From assembly GCA_964058805.1 (NCBI GenBank), contig CAXKVV010000013.1, forward strand, positions 682,001-746,000: DNA of 64,000 nt, given 5' to 3'. This DNA is from Schoenoplectus triqueter. Taxonomy: Eukaryota; Streptophyta; Magnoliopsida; Poales; Cyperaceae. Of this stretch, positions 12,573 through 25,039 are shown piece after piece; the first letter of the stretch is position 1; every line of letters begins with the position of its first letter. Made by a program: the position numbers and the translations under genes. Under the pieces are notes generated by a model. That model was not told the origin of the DNA, did no database searches, and saw nothing but the letters and a program-made list of their open reading frames with translations.

Positions 12573-14117
12573 GTCTGAAATAGTAGAAGAAAATTGTCAT
12601 TGGATGTGGGTGCATCCAACTACCTCGGAAAATTATTATTTCGTTAAAGTTTATTTCATGTCTTGTTTGTTTACGAAGCTATTTGTATGTACAAACAATA
12701 AAAATAAATCTATTACATTAACCAAATCAAATATCTCTTTTGAAATTTATATTAAAAAAGAATTTTATATACCTGTATTTCTGATTCTTCACACTTATGT
12801 ACCTTCAACTTCTGTGCAAACCATACAAGAAAAATCGAAAGCAATCAAATTATATTAATTCGTTGATCACAAATTAAGTAGCGATACACAAAATTGTAGA
12901 AGATTCAATACAAGTCATACAGGTGAATTAAGTGATGTAAATATAGAGTCCACGGGGGCCTACAGAAGTTCACAGATCTGCCAAAAAAAAGATAAATAAA
13001 TACATATTTTTTTCATAATAAGAAATTATATCCCTGACCTCCCTTTAAGAAGATCAACCTAATTTTATAACTTATAGCTTTAAAAATTCTGAAATATTAT
13101 CCCCATAAATCTTTACCAGTATGCTTTTTACGGTTTCATGGTGAGGGTACTGAGGCCGCACTACTGGGTTCCACGACATCGAGGAGGTTGAAAACGACAG
13201 CGAGGTGGTGGATATCAAGGCGGCGCCTCCCACGTGGAGCCAGAGGGGAAGACGACTATTCTTGTGTTTTTTTTGAATCGAATTGTTGTCTTTCACTCTG
13301 TTCGTAGAGTCTATGAGCATGAGGGATGTGTGAATTGCGACTTCAGTTGAACTAAAAGAAAAAAAAAAGAATTGTGACTTGAGATATTCACAGATTTTGA
13401 ATATTAGCAAGAACATTAATATACCATATAATTGACAATGGTAAAAAATATTAACTAAAAAAAATGCTTTCATTTCATAGATTAAAAGTATTAACTAAAA
13501 AAAAATGAAATTGTTACCTCATTTTACATGCTTTCATCTCCAAGAGATTAATAAACCTAATCAGTACTCTCGTCTCAGCAAAGACAATGGCAAAATGCAG
13601 GACCCGTGAATGGTGTGGTGAAATGGCGGAGAAATAAGATCAGTAAGCAATAAATGTAATTTATTAAAATATCTGGACTCAAAATTCCTTAATTGGGAAA
13701 GAATCGGGTGGAGTTTGAGTTTTGACGAATATTAATTGATTTTGGTCTGGAAAATTCCCTAAGCGCTCTCCTAATTTCGGGAGAGGCGGAATGGGATCCG
13801 ACCGAATAATTGTGTATTTTTCGTTGCAACCAGTCATTATTTGGTGTAGTGATTCTTTTATATATTTGGCAATGTCATCGAAATTAAAACGTCAAATTCT
13901 GTATAATTTTGAACATGTTTGAACATTCGTTCTCAAAAATGATCTGAAAAATTCAACAAAATGGAAATTTTCTAAGCTGGGGAATTTTTCAAATTATGTG
14001 ACTGATAGCTAAATGATATCGACATTAAACTAAATTTGATACATACCTATAATGATAGATGGTACATACAGCGCCAATACTTGTTCTTGATATCAACTCC
14101 TTATCGATATATATATA
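12573..14117. other. No gene recognised
   Basis: Moderately AT-rich DNA between the copia element and the MULE. A 133-codon open stretch on the minus strand (13473-13072) has no recognisable domain and begins in low-complexity hydrophobic codons. I treat it as chance. The last bases before 14118 are an AT run (about 14107-14117) that may be part of the MULE target duplication. Confidence 0.5.
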
Positions 14118-14490
14118 GAATTAAGCTATGGTGCTTTACAAAGCACAAAAGCATTATGATATTTGTGCTCTATTATTAATTTTAAGTCAGAAATGATCGA
14201 TCTAAATCATTCAATCTAATCTTCATATAATATATTAGTAAATGAAATTTTATATTTTTGGATAAGGAGTAAACCGTTATTTTTAGATGAACTAGAATTC
14301 TCGAGATTTTAATATAAATAATTATTAATAAATTAATATTATTAAAAATAAGACTGATAACGGTCTAAATATACGAATCACACCGCGTCACTGCCACTGG
14401 CGTGATTGAAACGCGCCACTGCCAATGGCGCGTTTCCTTATTATATTGAAACGCGCCACTGGCAGTGGCGCGTTTCACCCTTATATATAC
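14118..14490 (+). repeat. Left terminal inverted repeat of the MULE
   Basis: It pairs with 35670-36092. Shared landmarks in order are TGGTGCTTTRCAAAGCAC, TTTTAAGTCAGAAAT, TTCAATCTAATCTTCATAT, an almost identical block of about 50 bp of AT-rich DNA (14305-14355 and 35860-35910), and CG-rich palindromes. A TTATATATACC box at about 14480 sits at the inner edge, where it could drive the PMD gene. Confidence 0.85.
14384..14476. repeat. CG-rich palindrome cluster in the left TIR
   Basis: There are two 29-base palindromes. 14408-14436 is near perfect. 14448-14476 is perfect, with arms GAAACGCGCCACTG and CAGTGGCGCGTTTC around one central base. A weaker third (CGTCACTGCCACTGGCG) precedes them. They stand out against AT-rich surroundings and recur in the right TIR. 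Confidence 0.85.
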
Positions 14491-14755
14491 CAAACGCGTA
14501 GTTATCCTGCGCCTTGCTGAGAGGAGAAGAAAGAGAAAACATAAGAAGAAAGAGAAGAGAAGGAAAAAAAGAGAGAAATAAAGAGGAAGAGAGAGATTGG
14601 AAGAGAAGAGGAGGAAAAAACGTACGAGTGCATCTGTGTGTTTGGTATTACAATTAAAGGTAAATTTTATATAAATATAATTTAATTATGTAGATTAAAT
14701 TGTGTATATTTAAAAATATAATTATGTAGAATTAAATGAAAAATATATTAATTAT

Positions 14756-15313
14756 AATGTAATTGAAGATTAATTGTACGTTTAAATGTGAAATTATTTA
14801 ATTATAGATTTAGTTATTCATGAATTATATATTGAATTGTCTATTTATTTAAAAAAACATTTAATTACAGATTAAATTATAGAATTGTGTAATTATAATT
14901 TTAGATTATTTATTAATTATTTTTGTAGAATTAATTAATTAATTATTTAATTATAGATTAATTATTGATTTAATTCATTTATTTGTAGAATAAAAGCTTT
15001 TAATTATAGAATAATATATATTTAATGATAGAAGATTAATTGTAATGTAATTGAAGATTAATTGTACGTTCAAATATGAAATTATTTTATTATAGATTTA
15101 GTTATTCATGAATTATATATTGATTTGTCTATTTAATTAAAAAAGTATTTAATTATAGATTAAATTATAGAATTATGTAATTATAATTTTAGATTATTTA
15201 TTAATTATTTTTTTAGAATTAATTAATTTATTATTTAATTATAGATTAATTATTGATTTAATTCATTTATTTGTAGAATAAAAGCTTTTAATTATAGAAT
15301 AATATATATTTAA
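14756..15313. repeat. 288-bp tandem duplication in the PMD leader intron
   Basis: The segment from 14756 is repeated from 15044 with a period of 288 bp and few differences. Both copies begin AATGTAATTGAAGATTAATT and run to AGAATAATATATATTTAAT. The duplication lies within what looks like a 5'-UTR intron (donor near 14660, acceptor just before the ATG at 15448). Confidence 0.8.
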
Positions 15314-15447
15314 TAATAGAATAAAATATATTTAATTAGGCTTTTAATTGTAGAATTAATTTATTATTTAATTATATAATAGATAGATTAAAAATGAAGT
15401 ACAAAATAATTATAAATTAATTATGAAATAAATTTTTGTACTAGATA

Positions 15448-18177
15448 ATGGCAGACGAGCAACGAAATGACAATATCATAATTTATCTCCCTGAAGATAA
15501 ATATCGGACACATTATAGTCAGGCAGAGGTACATTATATTCTTAAAAATAATAATAAAATACATATATATGAGAAGCTAATTATGAAATGAAAATTACAG
15601 AGAGATAACAATATCATTCGTTTCCGCAGTCACCGTCCGACGATACCATATATCTCGCACATTCAGAGTAGGTTGTGAGTTATGGGATTTCTTTATGTGC
15701 AAGAAGCAGAGGCCCGTAACTTAAAAATTGATACGGGTTTATTGAGCGCGTTATTAGAGTTTTGAAGGCCAGAAACTCACACATTTCACTTCAATTTTGG
15801 TGAGATGACCGTGACTCTAGAGGTAAATACTAAAATATTATTAATTTAATTATAAAATTAAAAAGATGGTATAGTAATATAATTTTTTTTAGGACGTCGC
15901 ATGTCTGTGGGGTTTATCCACCATTGGTGAGCCGGTGACTGGATATACTGATGGAGATTTTTCGGCATACATCCGTCAGTTATTTGGGCAAGATAATTTA
16001 TCAGCATTCTGCAAAGATGAGAGGTAATTGATTAGACTGTACATAAATTTTACCTTTTTTTTTGTTCACAAATTGTGATTAAACTAAATGTAAAATTTGG
16101 CAGACGTTCTAATTCCCTTCGAGAGTTACGGTCCCACTTTGATCACGCTCCAGAGGTAGACGATCATCAGGGTCTTAATCGATATACGATCGGTTTTGCT
16201 TTGGAACTGGCGGGGTGTATCATGTTCCCCAACTACAGTGAAGACTCTGTACCGGCGTTTCTTCTGTCGATTTTGACGGTAAATATTTTAAGGATTTTAA
16301 AATAATTTATCTTTCATAATTAAATAATTTTATTACTAATATTTAATTTACATGAAGATTTACAATTCGGTAGAAGAAGAAAATTGGGGCATTGCGGTAC
16401 TTGGTTATTTATATCGGCGTCTTGATGTGGCATGCCAAGGACTGACGAGGAGTATTGGTGGTTTGTGACTTTTGTTATTGTTGTGGAGCTGGACGTGTTT
16501 GCCCCCAGCTCGTCCATTACCTGCCTCAGATGCATTCATTTTCAGTGACCGGGTAACATCGGACCATGATAGTTGTACGCCTTTTGGCAGGTAATAATAT
16601 AATTTAAAAATAATCAATCAATCGATGAAAATATATATGTAATCACTAATCATAATTTGAACTGATAATAGGAAATAGATGCTTGATAAGAATAGATATC
16701 TCAATCCGTCACACGTCGGTGTGAAGTACGTGAGGGATCAGCTGATTATGTTGCCACACACGCATGTCAATTGGAGGTCGTACGAGTCGATTCGTCACTT
16801 ATTACCGACATGCATAGATGACTCTATGGACTCGTATACTTGTCGGCTTCCACTTATTTACTTTCCGATAGTGGAGTGGTACTATCCGGATCGGGTGAGG
16901 CGACAGTTCAGCTGACTTAAGTCAGTATCACCTCCACTTCCCGAGGTATTCTACCATATATAATAAAAATATATAATTTTTATATTTATTATTTCTTATA
17001 CTAACTATTTGCACAATTATACTAACTAATTTTACAAGCATTTCTGGAGGAGCATCAGACGTATGTAGACATATGGGATGAGCTTCCTCCATGAGACCCG
17101 GATGAAGAAGAGTGGAATGCGGAAGACTATAGGAGGTATCGACAGTGGTATGATTTCTTTGGAGCCGCTAGCGCTCCACTTGATCCGAGTGATGTCGTAC
17201 CTCCTATACCTTCGGCAGCGGAGATCCCTGACATCGGCTACATTCCTCACATACCTCACAGACAGCGCACGGTATATTAAAATTTATAAAATTTATATAT
17301 CGATATTCACTATTCGGTAATAAATAATATATATATGTAATCATTGCATAACAGATCGCTAGAGTTACAAAGAGTGCACTGAAGGCGGTCCGATGGGCGG
17401 TCACCAGGAGATAGAGACGGTTTGGCAAGATTTCGCTTGCCGATTGCAAGGGGCATTTTGAGGATGCAGGCATGCCTCATAAGATGGACGAGCTTCTTAC
17501 GGCGGCGGAATTACCCACGGATATTAATGCTATTCCGAATTCGACGGGTGATACTGAGACTGCACCGACTTCATCCACTACTCATCCTCCACATTTCCCC
17601 TATGAGAATGGTGACTTCACGTCTCTCCTCGACAATGTAAGTACTATATACCTTGATTTAATCTCTTAAATTATATTAACAACGTAATTTTAATGATTTG
17701 AACTGTATTAACAGATGCCAGATAACTACGATTGGAACAAAGTTATTACTAGGTTGTCTGTTGAGATTCTTGATCCATCGGGTGCACAGTTCTCAGATCC
17801 ATTCGGCAATCAGTATATCTCACAGGCCCAACAGATACCGATGGATCATGTACCGCAGTACGACCAGCAATGGGATCCGCAATACGGCCAACATTACGAT
17901 CCAGCCCAGTATGGTTTTCCTTCTGGGCCTGGAGAGTCATCGCATATTCAAGATGATGCTGCAGAGCCTGCACATATACGAGATTTCACTTCACTTGCTC
18001 ATGGTCGGGAGCAGCGTGACGTTCATCCACCTCCTCGATATACACCTAGCGTGGTTAGTTGTTTGTTCTACAACTTAGTCAATATTAATTGTTAAAAAAA
18101 ATAATCAGCTCACTAATATACCGTCTTTATTTTTACAGACACGTCCGAGAGCACGTCGATATGTTAAACGTCGTTAG
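15448..18177 (+). pseudogene. Plant mobile domain (PMD) gene of the MULE, full-length but broken
   Basis: Ten exons can be traced from splice signals and reading frame: 15448-15528, 15601-15822, 15893-16023, 16104-16278, 16358-16590, 16672-16945, 17039-17271, 17355-17636, 17715-18053 and 18139-18177. The PMD family signature is clear: RPETHTFHFNFGEMTVTLE, then DVACLWGL, GEPVTGY, NWGIAVLGYLYRRL, and VEWYYPDRVRRQF. The tail is rich in Q, P and Y and ends in a basic stretch (TRPRARRYVKRR) that could be a nuclear localisation signal. In-frame stops lie at 15676, 15763, 16466, 16676, 16913 and 17092; at least two replace a Trp expected in the family. PMD proteins such as Arabidopsis MAIN and MAIL1 act in transcription and silencing, but this copy cannot be translated whole. 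Confidence 0.85.
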
Positions 18178-18198
18178 GAGTAGTTTATATGTTATTTT

Positions 18199-21035
18199 GT
18201 TGGAAACGGAGCACAAGTTGCAGCCGTAACAGTCGGAAGTATAGAGTTGTATTTGCCTAGCGGGCTTGTAATGGAACTTGAAAATGTATATTTTGTTCTA
18301 AGTATTTCCAGAAACATCATTTCAATCTCATGTTTAGAAATGAATGGTTTCTCTTTTGTTATAAAGGACAATGGTTGTTCTATATATAAAGATGAGTTAT
18401 ATTATGGATCTTCTTTTATGATGAATGATCTTTATATACTGGAAATAGACAAACCTATATTTAACATCAATAAACGACTCAAAACATCTCATGAAAGTAT
18501 GACTTTCATATGGCATTATCGCCTTGGTCATATAAACGAGAAACGCATCAAAAGTTACATGAAGTTGGACTTCTTGATAATTTTAATATTGTGAATCTTG
18601 TTTACGTGAAAAATGACCAAATTGTCTTTCTCCAAGAAGGGCGAAAGGACAAGTGACTTATTAGCCCTTATACACACAGATGTATGCGGACCAATGAGTA
18701 CTTGTACAAGAAATGGTGATCGCTACTTTATCACGTTTACTGATGATTACAGTAGATATGGTTATGTCTACTTGATGAGACATAAGTCTGAATCCTTTGA
18801 AAAGTTCAAGGAATTCAAGACTGAAGTAGAAAATCAACTGAATAAAAGTATTAAGGCCTTACGGCCAGACCGTGGAGGCGAATACTTAAGTTATGAGTTT
18901 ACAATGTACTTAAAAGAATGTGGGATAGTCTCACAACTCACACCTCCGGGAACGCCGCAATGGAACGGTGTTTCTGAGAGGAGGAATCGAACTCTGTTAG
19001 ACATGGTTCGTTCCATGATGAGTAATACCACACTCCCAAAAATGTTTTGGGGGCACGCACTAGAAACTGCTGCACTAACAATAAATAGGGTTCCATCCAA
19101 GTCAGTAGAAAAGACTCCATATGAGTTATGGTTTGGTAAGATACCAAATATGTCTTATCTTAAAATTTAGGGTTGCAAGGTATTTGTCAAACGTTCGACT
19201 TCTGACAAACTTGGACCCAAAGCTGATAAATGTTTTTTCGTAGGGTATCCTAAGGAAACGAAAGGATATTACTTCTATTATCAGTCCGAGAACAAGATAA
19301 TTGTTGCTCGTCATGGTATATTTTTGGAGAAAGAGTTTCTCGCAAAAGGAAGTAGTGGGAGTAATGTAATACTTGAAGAAATTCAAGATACATCACACAA
19401 TACAATATCTGATACTGATCAGATAAACCCACCACTTGATTCTTCGGCTAATGAGCATTTGGAAGAACCAAATCTACAAATAGTTGTGGAAGAAGTTCTA
19501 GTCCCGAGCTCATCTACTTCAACGCAAGTTGAAATAGAACTAAATGCGCATACTGATGTGGATGAAGTTCGACAGCCTGAAGAACAAGTGCTACGAAGGT
19601 CACATAGGACAGTTCGTGCACCTTAAAGGTACATGGGACTGCATGAAGTCTCAGTATTTGATGCTGAAGATTCTCTGACCTATGCGGAAGCAGTGGATAG
19701 ACCCGACTCTGATAAATGGCTGGAGGCCATGAGATCCGAAATACAGTCCATGTATGACAACAAGGTTTGGAACCTGGTTGCACCACTTGTTGGGGTAAAA
19801 CCCATAGCTAACAAGTGGGTTTTTAAAAGAAAAACAGGTATGGATGATAATATGATTATTTACAAAGTACGGCTAGTAGCGAAAGGTTTCAAACAAATTC
19901 TCGGCGTAGATTATGATGAAACTTTTTCGCCCGTAGCTATGTTTAAGTCAATTCGGATGCTCCTAGCAATAGCCGCATTTCATGATTATGAAATATGGCA
20001 GATGGATGTGAAAACCGCCTTCCTAAATGGAAATTTGGAAGAGGACGTGTATATGATACAGCCCACGGGTTTTGAGGATCCAAGAAATGCTGGAAAGATA
20101 TGCAAGCTTCTCAAATCCATTTATGGATTGAAGCAAGCATCACGGAGTTGGAATCTTCGATTTCATGAAGAAGTCAAAAAGTTTGACTTCATCAAATGCG
20201 AAGAAGAACCTTGTGTATACAGGAAAACTAGTGGGAGTGCCATCGCTTTTCTAATCCTCTATGTGGATGATATACTCTTAATGGGAAATGATATTCCCTA
20301 TTGCAATCAGCCAAATCTTCATTAAAGAAAGTGTTCTCAATGAAGGATTTGGGCGAGGCTGTCTATATACTAGGCATAAAGATCTATAGAGATAGATCTA
20401 AGAGACTTATTGGATTAAGTCAAAGCACATACATTGATAAAGTGCTGAATCGGTTCAGCACGTAGAATTCTAAGAAAAGATTTCTGCCAATGAATCATGG
20501 TGCACAGCTTAGCAAGACTCAGTGTCCTTTGACAACTGATGAGCAAAACATAATGAGTAGAGTACCATATGCTTCGGCTATTGGCTCTATCATGTACGCC
20601 ATGTTGTGCACTCGCCCTGATGTCTCGTACGCTTGGAGTGTGACGAGTAGATATCAGGCTAATCCATGCTAGGAGCACTGGAATGCTGCAAAGAATATCT
20701 TTAAGTACTTAAGAAGAACTAAGGATATGTTTCTCATCTACGGTGCTGACTCGGAGCTCGTGGTAAGTGATTACACAGACGTTATCACCTCATATGAAAA
20801 ATCATAAATAGAGGCGACGTAAAGATTTGTAAAATTGACACCGTCGGCAACACAGCTGATCCACTTGTAAGATCTCTACCTCAGGCCAAGCACTAGTTGC
20901 ACATATCTTCTATGGGTTTGAGACACATAGGAGATTGGCTGTGAGATTTTCCTTTAAATCTGAGAGATTTATAGAATAAAGAGATTTGTATAAGGCATGG
21001 CTCAATATGATTGACTCCAAGCTTAAGTGGGAGAT
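18199..21035 (+). mobile_element. Partial second copy of the nested copia internal region
   Basis: It repeats 25874-28710 at an offset of 7,675 bp with about four base differences seen by eye. It begins abruptly inside gag-protease at 18199, fused to PMD-gene 3' flanking DNA with no overlap at the joint. It continues through integrase, reverse transcriptase and the truncated RNase H into the shared LTR at 21036. All the stops of the other copy are present. A unique change at about 18865 turns Ser into Pro in the RSDRGGEY integrase motif. Confidence 0.9.
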
Positions 21036-22332
21036 TGTTAGTTTGTAATAATCTTGAAGTCAATAATACGATAAATTTGTTATATAAAGCTTTGTTCATG
21101 AATTGGATATTTAAACGATATTTTGTTTCCTTGAGTATTATTGAATTTATGAATCATTCCGAGTTCATGACTGGAATTGTGAAACTTCATAATATAGAAT
21201 ATACTCTTAAAAGTCACTAACCAAGGTAATTAGCAGGAACACTAATTAACCGTTATCAGGTTAGTATGTGGATTAAATGATGGTCAAGTTTTACAGACCA
21301 TAGACAAAGAGTTGTCATTTTAATCACATAAATAGATATTCTAGGAACATCGTATTTGATAGACCCCGAATGAAACATTAAATGGAATTGTGTTCGTGTC
21401 ATTAATGTTTTCGTTCAGTATTAAATTCTAAAGTATGAGGTATATTCATTTTTCCTACATAAGATATGTATGTGTGTGATTTCTACCAAACGTTATCCGT
21501 CAAAGGTGGCTATAAAGGTAGCTCTTCGGTATACATAACTTATGCGGAGGAAGAGATGGTTTGCCAAAAGTACTATTGTCCCTCATATTTCTATATGAGT
21601 TATAGCATCACTGGGCCCCTTGATAGAGTAAGATTATCTGCTAGCAGTATAATTACAAGAGTAATTATATTTGATATTTTACTCAGGATCAAGAAAAGAT
21701 TAAGTTTGCAAGGATGACACATACCTACCTTGAAACTGATCTGATAGCTATGAGACAAAAGAATTAAACACAAGTAAATAGTTTACTGGATCATGATATT
21801 GTACAGTACATCATCATCTGTGTAATTGGATGGTCATAGTGCATTCTGCCAGATGCCTCCTATGATTATAGAAGTTAAAAGGGTTTTAACTCTATTTACC
21901 AACATAACACGGATCCTGTCGGGTCACACCGTATAGGAGTTAATCGGAGAATCTTATTGATTAATTATAAATTGTTTATAATTAATAATAAGATGGTTAC
22001 AATTAATTATATATGATATAATTATATTTGTCATAGAGATGACAAGAAGCAAAAATCAGATTGAATTTATAACGTGTTGGACACGTCGTATAAATTCGCC
22101 GAAACAACAACCGAGAAAAATATAATTGTAGATGACAATTATATATATATTTGATTTGGATTTTAAATGTTAATTATGGATTTGAATTATGGGCCAAAAG
22201 CCCATTAATAATTAAAGCCTTAATTAATAATTAAAAACCCAAAATCAGAAAAGCCCAAAATCCAAAAGCCCAAGGGTATTTCGGTAATTTGGCCAAAAGC
22301 CCAATGGCAAACTTGTAAATTTGGATCTTAGA

Positions 22333-22392
22333 TGACATCATGCATGACATCATATATGACATCATCCATGACATCATATATGACATCATCCT
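22333..22392 (+). promoter_or_regulatory. Five TGACATCAT boxes at an exact 12-bp period in U3
   Basis: TGACATCAT starts at 22333, 22345, 22357, 22369 and 22381, each followed by three variable bases. TGACATCA resembles bZIP (TGA/CRE-like) sites. The array ends about 80 bp upstream of the TATA box at 22475, a typical proximal enhancer position. The second LTR repeats it at 30008-30067. Confidence 0.6.
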
Positions 22393-22474
22393 CAAGGGTA
22401 TTTTGGTCTTTTCACTTTGAAACCTCCTTACTATTCACGAGGGCATTTTGGTAATTTGTCAATTCCATTTTTTC

Positions 22475-22482
22475 TATAAATA
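22475..22482 (+). promoter_or_regulatory. TATA box of the nested copia LTR
   Basis: TATAAATA is followed by a GAGGGG and GAGAGA stretch. It is the best promoter match in the LTR and would start the R region near 22505. The other LTR has it at 30150-30157. Confidence 0.65.
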
Positions 22483-23136
22483 GAGGGGTAGGGTGAGAGA
22501 AAAAGTTCCACCAAATCAGTTCTACTTTCTCTCTCCCGGTATACGGTTGTTTCAGAATTCACGGGATCGGTGAATAGTGTTTTTACGAAAGTTGCGGTAT
22601 TTCTGCACATTTGTGAAACAGAATTACTGCGAGTCGTGAATAGTACTATTTCGTCTTTTTCTCGGGTGAATAGTGTTTTTGCGAAAAACCGCGGTTTACA
22701 GTATTTCTGGCAAAAGAAATAAGCCGCTCTCTGGTTAGTCCTGGTGGATAACCTACAGAGGCATCAGACGTTTGGTGCTCCGAGACAAGCCGATTTTCAT
22801 TCCAATTAAAATTTGGAAGCGAGGTATAACATCTTATATTAATCTATGTAATTGTTAAGTAGATTAATATTTTAGAAATCAATCATGGAGTAGATCAATA
22901 AAGGTTTAAAGAGGTGTGTATCTCTCGGTAATCATCCGACACATCACTTTAACCCTAAGCTTAAGTTAGAAGTAAAATAATATTTTACCGTCTTTTGTAA
23001 AGGATTAAATGTCTGTAACTCTCGGTTATTATCCGACATACTTTAATCCCTAACTTAAGTAGAAGTAAAATTTTTGTTCTACGGTCTTTCCGCAGCTTGA
23101 GCATTAATGGGATTTGGGCATTCCGAATCCCAACAG

Positions 23137-23148
23137 TGGTATCAGAGC
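23137..23148 (+). promoter_or_regulatory. Primer-binding site of the nested copia
   Basis: TGGTATCAGAGC, complementary to initiator methionine tRNA, lies one base after the LTR end. It marks 21036-30810 as a complete LTR-internal-LTR element. Confidence 0.92.
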
Positions 23149-25039
23149 AAAGGCTCTCCCGCTGATTGATTTTCTAAAAGGTTATATCTTATGCAAATAA
23201 CATGTATATACCCCGTATCGGTTTAATTCTTAGATTTGCAGCTTAAAGTCCAAACCAAATAAAATTGGATTTTCTTGGTTCGGCTCTGTCGACTAAGAAA
23301 GTTAAATTAGATTTAAGCTTTCTTTATACTTTCTTTACGCTTTCTTTTCGAAAACTTTCGATTGTGTTAAAGTATATCTAAGAATGTGATGAAGCAATAA
23401 AGTACCTGAGTAAGAGCTGTTGATCTCCACACATAAAAGATAAGGTGATGTCAAAGAAAGATGGGAAGTGGATACCTTCGGTATTCTTTCTGACATGCCC
23501 TTTTACGTGTCCTGATAACTGGCCCAAAAGGAACTTTGTCACGTTACCAAATTACTTTTGCGCTTTCGAAGCATGGCAAATGTAACTCTTTTTTTTTCGA
23601 AAACTTTTGGTTATGAGAAGTATATCTATGAATGTGATAAAGCAATAAAGTACCTGAGTAAGAGCTGTTGATCTCCACACCCGAAAGAGATGGTTCTGTC
23701 TAGGAAAGATTGAATTTAAAGTGGTCCTCGTGACCCCGATCTTTCCTGGGAGCCCCTTTTACGTGTCCTGATAACTGGCCGAAAAGGAACTTTGTCACGT
23801 TATCAAATTACTTTATCGTACCAGAAGGAATTAACTGTTTTGAAATCATATAAAATGTTTATATGCTTTTTACGGTATAAATAAAGAACAAAGATGTAGT
23901 TGCAAAATAAAGAATTGAGAACTGATAGTTATATATGTGACTGATTCATGTATATATATACAAAATGTTTGTATGAGCAGGTAAATTAGATTTGCTGCTT
24001 TGATATGAAATGTATCTTATCATAGATGCAAAGCTACTTCTATTGGATAGATAGTAGTTATATACGTGACTGATTCATGTATATATACAAAATGTTTGTA
24101 TGAGCTGGTAAATTGGATTTACCACTTTGATAATAAATGAGTAAATTAGATTTATCATTTTAAGGAACCGTGAAAGAATGTTATGTCAAAGAAAGACTGG
24201 AAAAGGAACTTTCAATGGTCTTACTGGCAGACGTCTTTTCACGTGTTCATAAGTCTGTTTAAAGTCAGCTTAATAAACTGACTAATTATAAATGTGTAAA
24301 TTAGATTTATCATTTTAAGGAACCGTGAAAGAATGTTATGTCAAAGAAAGACTGGAAAAGGAACTTTCAATGGTCTTTCTGACAGACGTCTTTTCACGTG
24401 TTCATAAGTCTGTTTAAAGTTAGCTTAATAAACTGACTAATTATAAATGTGTAAATTAGATTTATCATTTTTAAGAAACCGTGAAGGAAGGTTGTGTCAA
24501 AGAAAGACTGGAAAAGGAACTTTCAGTGGTCTTTCTGGCAGACATCTTTTACGTGTTCGTAAGTCTGTTTAAAGTCAGTTTAACAAACTGACTGCTTACG
24601 ATGTTAAACCCGAAAAATTAAGTAATATGCCCTACCTACTCTGTCCTCGCATATCATTGTTCATTGGCAGACGTGACCTACTCAGTAGGCGTCACCTTTT
24701 ACCTTTGGTTTTCGAGGGTTATGTCCGACATAACGAATCAAATAGAGTGAGGTTACTTACCAATGATTTCCAAAACAGTTTTGGGCTTGGGGCAAAGTTT
24801 CGTTAAAACATATGATGTTTAGCGAAACCAAGAATCACATAGAGATGTGATTAGCAAAGAGTTGCTTACCTAAGATAATTAATAAACGAGTTATTCAACG
24901 ATAACTTGATTATCAATGAAAATAGGGATCTTGGTCCTAACTACAAACGGGAATAGAACAAATTTGTAGTGGGAGTTTTATTTGAAATAAGACATTACAT
25001 GAACAAAGCTAAAAATCTTTACATTTTACGTTGTAGCAC
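23149..25039 (+). repeat. Copia leader with repeated hairpin units
   Basis: The leader contains two units of about 240 bp (near 23340-23570 and 23590-23820) and three of about 157 bp (24133-24291, 24294-24449, 24450-24600). Each unit contains a GTCAAAGAAAGA-like arm and a TCTTTCTGAC-like arm that can pair: 23450-23494, 23698-23753, 24185-24230, 24340-24384 and 24496-24540. In unit 2 an A-T pair becomes G-C (AGGAAAGAT/ATCTTTCCT). An ACGTGT motif follows each hairpin. Confidence 0.7.

Larger units (their letters stand above)
21036..23135 (+). repeat. LTR of the nested copia (first copy)
   Basis: The LTR is exactly 2,100 bp, from TGTTAG to CCAACA. It is preceded by a purine-rich tract (GCTTAAGTGGGAGAT) and followed one base later by a primer-binding site. 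Its partner at 28711-30810 has the same length. I found two differences, G/A at about 22692 and A/T at 23132. The LTR holds five TGACATCAT boxes and a TATA box. Confidence 0.92.

Noticed and set aside
13072..13473. 133-codon ORF on the minus strand
   Set aside because: No domain, low-complexity start, AT-rich context and no splice or promoter support.
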